Assembly: GCA_027335515.1 (NCBI GenBank)
Contig: DAHWHT010000371.1
Location: 1 to 6,981 of the forward strand
Source of the DNA: Clostridia bacterium
GTDB lineage: Bacteria; Bacillota_E; RBS10-35; JAJYVN01
Length of the DNA stretch: 6,981 bases
Direction: 5' to 3'
The notes below the pieces were generated by a model that did not search any database, had not been told where the DNA came from, and saw nothing but the letters and a program-made list of their open reading frames with translations. The position numbers and the translations under genes are program-made. Shown in pieces: positions 1 to 4,533 of the stretch; the stretch's first letter is position 1, and every line of letters begins with the position of its first letter.

Positions 1-246
1 CAGGCTGCGGCGCAGTCCGCCGGCCTGGGCCTGCGCGACGAAGGCGGAGGGCAGTTGCGCGTGGCGGCGGACGGGTCCGACCTGGAGGCAGAGCTGGCCG
101 CGTTTGCCGCGCGATTGCGCGGCGACCCTGGCGACGCCGCAGACATCGAGGCGGCCCATGCGGCCCAGTCCCTGGTGGAGGCCGTGTACGCCGCCGCCGG
201 CCTGCCGCCGACGAGGAGGTCGCCGCAGTGGATACGGGAGTCCTGA
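1..246 (+). CDS. Gfo/Idh/MocA-type oxidoreductase, C-terminal fragment (5' end outside window)
   Basis: Only the last 81 codons are present; the frame is open from base 1 and stops with TGA at 244-246. The tail has the pattern typical of the C-terminus of Gfo/Idh/MocA NAD(P)-dependent sugar oxidoreductases: an acidic helix (DLEAELAAFAARLRGD), a short loop, then the helix DIEAAHAAQSLVEAVYAAAG. In that family these correspond to 'F...i..g' followed by 'da..al.vveAiy.Sa..g'. The Rossmann NAD-binding half and the catalytic Lys lie upstream and cannot be checked. The gene overlaps the next one by 19 nt, so the two are probably co-transcribed and translationally coupled. In many sugar-catabolic clusters such a dehydrogenase is paired with a TIM-barrel isomerase/epimerase, which is exactly what follows here. 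The family call is by pattern only; another helical C-terminus is possible. Confidence 0.65.
   Translation, partial: QAAAQSAGLGLRDEGGGQLRVAADGSDLEAELAAFAARLRGDPGDAADIEAAHAAQSLVEAVYAAAGLPPTRRSPQWIRES
213..220 (+). promoter_or_regulatory. Shine-Dalgarno site for the TIM-barrel isomerase gene
   Basis: GAGGAGGT lies inside the end of the upstream gene, 7 nt before the GTG at 228. It decides the start: no other ATG, GTG or TTG is found in frame near the conserved beginning of the protein. The site places initiation within the preceding coding region, consistent with translational coupling. Confidence 0.75.
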
Positions 247-1118
247 GCCGCCTTGGGGTCGTCAGCGACGAGATCCATCCCGACCCGGAGGAGGCCTTTG
301 CGGCGGCGCACGACTGGGGCCTGGTGGCGGTTGACCTCAACCGCGTCTGGGGGCGGCCGGTCACGGACCTGGACGCACCGGGGGTGTCGCGGCTGGCCAG
401 CCTGTGTGAGCGCTACGCCCTGCGGGTGGTCCTGGTGGGGGGGCTGCCGTTCAAGGGACTGGTGATCGGCGGCCGCACGCCGGGGCAGCTCCTGGCCGCT
501 GCGGATTTCGCGGCGGACCTTGCCCTGTTGGAACGCTCCCTGGCCATCGCGCGCGACCTGGGGGCACCGCTGGCGCGGGTGCATGGCTTTGCGTGGCCGG
601 CGGACACCCCGCCGCGCCGGCCGGATGGGGGCGAGGTGGCGTCCGGCGACCTCGCGGCGGCCGCCGCCGGGTTGCGCCTGGCCTGTGAGCGGGCCGAACG
701 CTTCGGGGTGGCCCTGGGGTTGGAGAACGTGCGGGCCTGCCATGCCAACAGCGGCCGCAACACCCGCGCCCTGCTGGACGCGGTGGCGCACCCGTTGCTG
801 CGGGCGGTCTGGGATCCCGCCAACGCTTACGCGGCGGGGGAGCAGGAGCCGTTTCCTTCCGGCTACACGGCCGTGCGACCCTATCTGCGCCACGTGCACC
901 TCAAGGGGGTGCGCGCCGTCGATGGCGGCACGGTATGGGAGCGGCCGTCGCTCGGGGCGGTCGACTGCGTCGGTCAGCTGCGGTCGCTGCGCGCCGATGG
1001 CTACGCGGGCGTTGTCTGCCTGGAGACCCACTGGCGACTGGAGGGACGGCCCGCGCTGGACGCGACCCGCCTGTGTCTGGAGGACCTGCGCGCCGCCGCG
1101 GCCGCGGCCGGGGCCTGA
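228..1118 (+). CDS. Sugar phosphate isomerase/epimerase-like TIM-barrel protein (xylose isomerase-like / AP endonuclease 2 fold)
   Basis: A 296-residue protein starting at GTG, the usual length for this family. The expected metal-site landmarks appear in order at the C-terminal ends of the barrel strands: E166 in GLEN, D196 in WDPANAY, H222 and H224 in HVHLKG, and E266 in CLETHW. R117 and H119 (ARVHG) sit on an earlier strand, and the W/G stretch at 237-243 followed by 'L..dGYaGvvclE' is typical of the last barrel turns. The protein is expected to be cytoplasmic and dependent on a divalent metal. Family members epimerise or isomerise keto sugars (for example IolE/IolI-like and tagatose 3-epimerase-like enzymes). 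Some relatives act with Gfo/Idh/MocA dehydrogenases on 3-keto glycosides, including C-deglycosylation systems. The overlap with such a dehydrogenase gene supports a joint reaction. The exact substrate cannot be read from the sequence. The gene ends 8 nt from the convergent P450 gene. Confidence 0.85.
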   Translation: MDTGVLSRLGVVSDEIHPDPEEAFAAAHDWGLVAVDLNRVWGRPVTDLDAPGVSRLASLCERYALRVVLVGGLPFKGLVIGGRTPGQLLAAADFAADLALLERSLAIARDLGAPLARVHGFAWPADTPPRRPDGGEVASGDLAAAAAGLRLACERAERFGVALGLENVRACHANSGRNTRALLDAVAHPLLRAVWDPANAYAAGEQEPFPSGYTAVRPYLRHVHLKGVRAVDGGTVWERPSLGAVDCVGQLRSLRADGYAGVVCLETHWRLEGRPALDATRLCLEDLRAAAAAAGA

Positions 1119-1133
1119 GCGGCGCCTCAGGCC
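1112..1133. terminator. Inverted repeat across two convergent stop codons, possible bidirectional terminator
   Basis: GGCCTGAG (1112-1119) and CTCAGGCC (1126-1133) form a perfect 8-bp stem with the 6-nt loop CGGCGC. The TGA of the isomerase gene (1116-1118) lies in the left arm and the TGA of the minus-strand P450 gene (1129-1127) in the right arm. The symmetry makes the same hairpin in both transcripts. There is no T-tract on either side, so intrinsic termination would be weak. It may instead protect 3' ends or be a by-product of the two facing stops. Confidence 0.4.
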
Positions 1134-2290
1134 AGCAGCGGCAGGGCGCGCAGGCCGCGCACCGCCAGGTTGCCGTTCCATTGGGGGGGACGGTCCGGGT
1201 CCAGGCGCAGGTCGGTCAGGCGGGCGAAGAGGGCGGGTAGGGCGATCTGCGCTTCAAGGCGCGCCAGGGGGGCTCCGAGGCAGTAGTGGATGCCGCGCGC
1301 GAAGCTGAGGTGCGGGTTCGGGTCGCGCTCCAGGTCGAAGCGGTCGGGTTGGGGGAATACCGCCGGGTCGCGGTTGGCGGATCCAACGACGAGGATGACC
1401 CTGGACCCGGGCTCCAGGGTCTGACCGTGCAGCGCAACCGGTTCGCGCACGGCCCGCTGCACAAACTGCACCGGCGGTTCCAGGCGCAGGAGTTCCTCGA
1501 CCGCCGCCGGCCAGCGCTCCGGCTCATGCCGCAATCGCGCGCGTTCCAGCGGGTGGCGCAGCAGCGTGAGCGCTCCCGTGGCGAGCAGGTTGACGGTGGT
1601 TTCAAAGCCGGCGACGAGCAGGACCAGGCACATGGAGAGCAGTTCCTCGCGGTTGAGGCGGTTGTCCGCTGCCTCCGCCGCGATCAGCCCACTCAACAGG
1701 TCCGGGCCGGGCTGGGCGCGCAGCCGGGGTATCAGGCGCGTGAAGTAGGCCCGGATGGCTGCCTCTGCGGCACGGCGCTCGTTGGCCGCCGCCGGGGGCT
1801 GCGTCGGGTCGAGGCCGCGGATGACGGCGTCCGCCCACTGGCGAAAGGCTTCGTGGTCTGCGGCCGGTACCCCCAGGAGTTCTGCAATGACCATCGCCGG
1901 CAACGGGCTGGCGTAGTCGGCGACGAGTTCGAGGCCGCTCCCTTTGCCCACAGGACCCAGCAGGGTTGCCGCCAACGCGGCGATGCGCGGCCGCAGATGC
2001 TCCAAGACGGAGGGGACGAAGGCGCGGCTGACCAGCGCCCGCAGGCGGGTGTGTGCGGGTGGGTCGGTCATCAGAAGCGATCCGCGCCGGCCGTCCGGCG
2101 CGTCCCCCGGCAGGAGGTCGGCCTTGCCCAGACGGGCGTCCTGCATGAGTTGGGCGCAGCTGGCGTAGTCGAGCACCCACCACGCCTGCGCCCGCGGCAT
2201 CCAGTAGATGGGGCTGCGGTCGCGCAGCCGCGCCAGGAACGCGTAGGGATCGGCGAGGAACTCTGGCGAACGCAGGTGCAGGCGCGTCAT
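1127..2290 (-). CDS. Cytochrome P450 (bacterial class I type)
   Basis: A 387-residue haem monooxygenase, a typical length for soluble bacterial P450s. All family landmarks are present. The N-terminal motif is SPEFLADPYAFLARLR (8-23). The C-helix region is MTDPPAHTRLRALVSRAF (74-91). The I-helix oxygen-activation motif is AGFETT (227-232), with E230 in the usual acid position and T231/T232. The K-helix ExxR motif is E266-LL-R269. The haem loop is FARGIHYCLG (330-339), with C337 as the proximal thiolate. The start ATG at 2290 fits the family's usual N-terminus, but no clear Shine-Dalgarno precedes it; a GGGAGGG lies about 35 nt upstream, too far to serve this ATG. The protein would need a ferredoxin and a ferredoxin reductase, and neither is in the window. 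The substrate cannot be predicted. It faces the isomerase gene and diverges from the deacetylase gene, so it is not in the operon of its neighbours. Confidence 0.95.
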   Translation of the reverse strand: MTRLHLRSPEFLADPYAFLARLRDRSPIYWMPRAQAWWVLDYASCAQLMQDARLGKADLLPGDAPDGRRGSLLMTDPPAHTRLRALVSRAFVPSVLEHLRPRIAALAATLLGPVGKGSGLELVADYASPLPAMVIAELLGVPAADHEAFRQWADAVIRGLDPTQPPAAANERRAAEAAIRAYFTRLIPRLRAQPGPDLLSGLIAAEAADNRLNREELLSMCLVLLVAGFETTVNLLATGALTLLRHPLERARLRHEPERWPAAVEELLRLEPPVQFVQRAVREPVALHGQTLEPGSRVILVVGSANRDPAVFPQPDRFDLERDPNPHLSFARGIHYCLGAPLARLEAQIALPALFARLTDLRLDPDRPPQWNGNLAVRGLRALPLLA

Positions 2291-2608
2291 GGCGTCCAGG
2301 CGCGGAGGTCCGGCGATCGTTGTTCCCTCCCGTGGGACGGGTGCGCAACGGGTCCGGACGGTGTGGACAATACGGCGTCGGGCGGGCTTTTCCCTGCGGC
2401 AGGACGGATACGTCCGGTCGCGAAAGCCCAGGCCAAGCCCGATGGCGCCGTCTGGCTCGCCGGTCCGTTCCGCGGGAGGCGCTCCGCCGCATCCCACGGC
2501 CTCCTGGAGCGCAAGGCTGGGAAGCGGCGGGGCGGGCGCGGTGGCGGGTGTGGTCCGTTTTGTCGGCTGCGGTGCGCAATGCGGGGCGGAGAGGAACGGT
2601 GGGGCGCA
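2291..2608. other. Divergent intergenic region between the P450 and deacetylase genes
   Basis: This 318-nt stretch separates two divergently transcribed genes and should hold promoters for both. I see no convincing -35/-10 pair. A minus-strand TATTGT (2372-2367) resembles a -10 box but has no acceptable -35. Possible operator elements are an interrupted palindrome GGACG-GATA-CGTCC (2402-2415), the palindrome GTCCGGAC (2352-2359) and three GGACGG copies (near 2335, 2355 and 2402). GGTCCGTT occurs twice (2462 and 2552). The most striking element is the large inverted repeat at 2480-2534, described separately. Open frames crossing the region are shadows caused by high GC and show no recognisable protein. 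Confidence 0.5.
2480..2534 (+). promoter_or_regulatory. Long inverted repeat with a competing hairpin, candidate leader RNA element
   Basis: The arms 2480-2496 and 2518-2534 can pair over 17 positions: 15 Watson-Crick pairs, one U-G wobble (2483 with 2531) and one A-A mismatch (2491 with 2523). The loop is 21 nt. The wobble is tolerated only in plus-strand RNA, where the minus-strand copy would have an A-C mismatch, so the leader of the deacetylase gene is the more likely place of action. An alternative 7-bp stem, GCGCTCC (2479-2485) with GGAGCGC (2506-2512), uses part of the same left arm and cannot coexist with the long stem. Such exclusive pairing is seen in attenuators and riboswitches. 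No U-tract follows directly. Function is inferred. Confidence 0.4.
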
Positions 2609-3313
2609 GTGCGGGTGCTGGCGGTCGGGGCGCATCCGGACGACCTGGAGATCCTGTGCGGCGGGACGCTGGCTCGGCTGGCCGCGCAGGGCCACGAGGT
2701 GGTGATGTGCCACGCGGCGCGTGGTGATCGCGGCAGCTTTGCCCATGGCGCCGAGGAGATCGCCGCCGTGCGCCTGGCCGAGGCCACGGAGGCGGCCGCT
2801 TTGGCCGGTGCCCGGGTGCAGGCGCTCGGATTCTCCGACGGTGAGGTGTACGCCGAGGACCCGGCCCAGCGTCGACAGGTGGTGGACCTGGTGCGCGAGA
2901 CGCGTCCGGACATGGTGATCACGCACCATCCCGACGACTATATGTCCGACCATACCGCGGTCAGTCGCCTGGTGCAGGATGCGACCTTCCTGGCCACGGT
3001 GCCCCTGTACGTGACGCGGCGGGCGCCCCACGACCTCGTCGCCCCCATCTATTTCATGGACACGCTGATGGGGGTGGGCTTTGAGCCGACCGAGTACGTG
3101 GACATCCAGGACCATTTCGAGACGAAGCTGGCGATGCTCGGCGCCCATCGCAGCCAACTGCGCTGGCTCGCCGACCACGATGGCATCGACATGCTCGACG
3201 CGATCGCGGTCACGGCGCGTTTTCGCGGGCTGCAGTCCGGGGTGCGCCACGCCGAGGGCTTCCGCCAGTGCCTGCGCTGGCTGCGGGGCACGACGCGTCG
3301 CTTGCTACCCTGA
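2609..3313 (+). CDS. PIG-L/LmbE-family N-deacetylase
   Basis: A 234-residue protein of the PIG-L (LmbE-like) superfamily, zinc-dependent enzymes that remove acetyl or other acyl groups from amino sugars and related amines (MshB, BshB, GlcNAc-PI deacetylase). It opens with RVLAVGAHPDDLEILCGGTL: H9, D11, D12 and E14 form the HPDDxE motif, giving zinc ligands and the catalytic Asp. The second metal-binding block is THHPDDYMSDHTAVSRL (105-121), with H115 the likely third zinc ligand. The C-terminal part (GVGFEPTEYVDI; HRSQLRWL; RFRGLQSG; AEGFR) looks like a distinct LmbE subgroup and not MshB or BshB. There is no signal peptide, so it acts in the cytoplasm. GTG at 2609 was chosen because it puts the conserved strand at the N-terminus, with GGAGAGG about 14 nt upstream. 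An in-frame ATG at 2579 would add 10 residues. The NagB-like gene follows closely, suggesting that its product is used by that enzyme. Confidence 0.9.
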   Translation: MRVLAVGAHPDDLEILCGGTLARLAAQGHEVVMCHAARGDRGSFAHGAEEIAAVRLAEATEAAALAGARVQALGFSDGEVYAEDPAQRRQVVDLVRETRPDMVITHHPDDYMSDHTAVSRLVQDATFLATVPLYVTRRAPHDLVAPIYFMDTLMGVGFEPTEYVDIQDHFETKLAMLGAHRSQLRWLADHDGIDMLDAIAVTARFRGLQSGVRHAEGFRQCLRWLRGTTRRLLP

Positions 3314-3348
3314 GGATGCGCAACGATGGCGGGCCGCGGGGGTGCGGC

Positions 3349-4287
3349 ATGCCGGATGGGGTGGTGCGTGTGGGATTCACCTATGACTTGGCGCGATTCC
3401 TCCCATTTCGCGACGCGGCGGCCTGCGCGCGGGTGCGGGCCATCCCGCGTGCGCGGTTGTGCGAGCACGAAAACCCGGAGTTTCGCATCGGCATCATGGA
3501 GGACGCGGCGAGCCTCTATGCGGCGTTTGCGGCCGATTTGGTGGGCCGCATCGCGCGCTCGGCCGAGGCGGGCCAGCGGCTGGTGCTGATCCTGCCCGTC
3601 GGGCCGGTGCCGCAGTATCGGTTGGCGGCGCGGCAGATCAACGACCTGCGCCTGGATTGCCGCCATGTGCACACGTTCAACATGGACGAGTATGCGGACG
3701 AGGACGGCCACACGGCCCCGTTGGATTGGCCCGGTTCCTTTCAGCGCGCCATGTGGGAGAACTTCTTTGGGCTGATCGACCGCGCGCTGCGTCCCCCGGA
3801 GTCCCAGATACACTTCCCGACCCGAGCGGCGATCGCCTCGTACTCGGATCGGATCGAGGCGTTGGGCGGGGCGGATGTCTGCTATGGGGGCATCGGCTGG
3901 AGCGGACATATCGCCTTCTGGGAGCCGCATCTGGCAGACGACTTCGCGGGTGACCTGCAGGCCTACCGTGCGGCCGGGGCCCGACTCGTTGAACTGCACC
4001 CGATGACCGTGATGCAAAACGCCCTGCACTCGTTCGGCGGGGACTGGTCCTGGGTGCCGCCCAAGGCCAACACGATCGGCCCGCGCGACATTCTCGGCGC
4101 CAAGCAGCGCAGCTTTTGGCTGGACGGCGATCTGGGCGGCGGCGTCAGTTGGCAGCGCTTTATCGCCCGCCTCGTGGCGCACGGCCCCGTGGATCCGCGG
4201 GTTCCGGGGTCACTCCTGCAGACGGTTCCGGGCACCTACACCCTCTTGGGCGGCGTTGCGGACGATGTGGCCATTCACATGGCCTGA
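3349..4287 (+). CDS. Divergent NagB-like protein (glucosamine-6-phosphate deaminase/isomerase family)
   Basis: A 312-residue protein aligning by eye with NagB. LILPVGPVPQYR (80-91) stands for the NagB LPTGGTP loop. HTFNMDEY (108-115) carries D113, equivalent to the E. coli catalytic base D72. GGIGWSGHIAFWEP (180-193) matches GGVGNDGHIAFNEP, keeping H187 (H143) and E192 (E148). The residue equivalent to Asp141 is S185. The phosphate-loop Gly-Thr is replaced by P86-V87, and I see no match for the phosphate-contacting Arg172 or Lys208. NagB converts glucosamine-6-P to fructose-6-P plus ammonia; this protein may use a different, perhaps unphosphorylated, amino sugar. The N-terminus has about 45 residues before the NagB-like core, longer than NagB. 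The start is uncertain: ATG 3349 has GGGGG 6 nt upstream, while ATG 3316 would begin 2 nt after the deacetylase stop. It is probably in an operon with the deacetylase. Confidence 0.8.
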   Translation: MPDGVVRVGFTYDLARFLPFRDAAACARVRAIPRARLCEHENPEFRIGIMEDAASLYAAFAADLVGRIARSAEAGQRLVLILPVGPVPQYRLAARQINDLRLDCRHVHTFNMDEYADEDGHTAPLDWPGSFQRAMWENFFGLIDRALRPPESQIHFPTRAAIASYSDRIEALGGADVCYGGIGWSGHIAFWEPHLADDFAGDLQAYRAAGARLVELHPMTVMQNALHSFGGDWSWVPPKANTIGPRDILGAKQRSFWLDGDLGGGVSWQRFIARLVAHGPVDPRVPGSLLQTVPGTYTLLGGVADDVAIHMA

Positions 4288-4317
4288 CGCCGCCCCCCGC
4301 CTCCGGAGCGCCGATGC

Positions 4318-4364
4318 GGGACGGAGCCCCCGGCGGTATGCCCGCCGCCGCCGGGATCCGTCCC
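4318..4364 (+). terminator. Bipartite GC-rich hairpin downstream of the NagB-like gene
   Basis: Two stacked 8-bp stems form one hairpin: GGGACGGA (4318-4325) pairs with TCCGTCCC (4357-4364), and CCCGGCGG (4329-4336) pairs with CCGCCGGG (4348-4355). They are separated by a small internal loop (GCC against A), and the apical loop is 11 nt. It starts 31 nt after the NagB-like stop codon. No T-run follows, so it is not a canonical intrinsic terminator. It could be a weak terminator, a processing or stability element between the enzyme genes and the lipoprotein gene, or a leader structure. Confidence 0.45.
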
Positions 4365-4520
4365 GATTCCGCCTCAGCCACCGGCGTTGGACGGTGTGCG
4401 GCGGCCCGACGTCGGCGTGCACAAATCTCCGCCGAATCCATGCGTCGGTCGGAAGGAACGCCGACACGCGCGCCAAATGGTCCCCATATGTCTGCCTTAT
4501 GACGCCACAAAACGACGTAT

Positions 4521-4526
4521 AGGAGG
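4521..4526 (+). promoter_or_regulatory. Shine-Dalgarno AGGAGG of the lipoprotein gene
   Basis: A perfect AGGAGG lies 7 nt before the ATG at 4534. It decides the start, because the same frame stays open upstream to about 4387. The ATG also places a basic, RR-containing signal peptide at the very N-terminus, as expected. Confidence 0.9.
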
Positions 4527-4533
4527 ACCAGTC

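Larger units (their letters stand above)
4288..4533 (+). other. Intergenic region upstream of the solute-binding lipoprotein gene
   Basis: This 246-nt gap holds no recognisable gene. It begins with the bipartite hairpin at 4318-4364 and continues with a perfect 10-bp palindrome, CCGACGTCGG (4406-4415), that could be a regulator site. The stretch from about 4471 to 4520 is visibly richer in A and T than its surroundings (CATATG 4485-4490, CTTATGAC 4497-4503, CACAAAACG 4506-4514), as expected near a promoter. A GGAAC (4455-4459) resembles an ECF-sigma -35 element, but no matching -10 is evident. A separate promoter for the lipoprotein gene is plausible, not shown. Confidence 0.45.

Noticed and set aside
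2367..2372. Minus-strand TATTGT as a -10 box for the P450 gene
   Set aside because: It matches only four of six consensus positions, and the -35 position reads AGGGAA or similar, so it is not supportable as a promoter.
1286..2608. Long plus-strand frame running antisense to the P450 and continuing into the deacetylase
   Set aside because: Its N-terminal part is the complement of a well-supported P450 and shows no family motif. It is open because stop codons are rare at this GC content. Only the part from 2609 is real.
2291..3250. Upstream extension of the P450 frame on the minus strand
   Set aside because: The P450 N-terminus is complete at 2290. The extension is antisense to the deacetylase and has no recognisable domain.
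3268..3348. Earlier starts for the NagB-like gene (ATG 3268 and 3316)
   Set aside because: 3268 lies inside the deacetylase gene without a ribosome site. 3316 has only GAGG directly abutting the ATG. 3349 has a better-spaced G-rich site, though 3316 cannot be excluded.
3049..4182. 377-codon minus-strand frame opposite the deacetylase and NagB-like genes
   Set aside because: It overlaps two motif-supported plus-strand genes and has no recognisable motif of its own.
4387..4392. TTGGAC as a -35 promoter element
   Set aside because: No -10-like hexamer lies 16-18 nt downstream (4409-4415 is GC-only).
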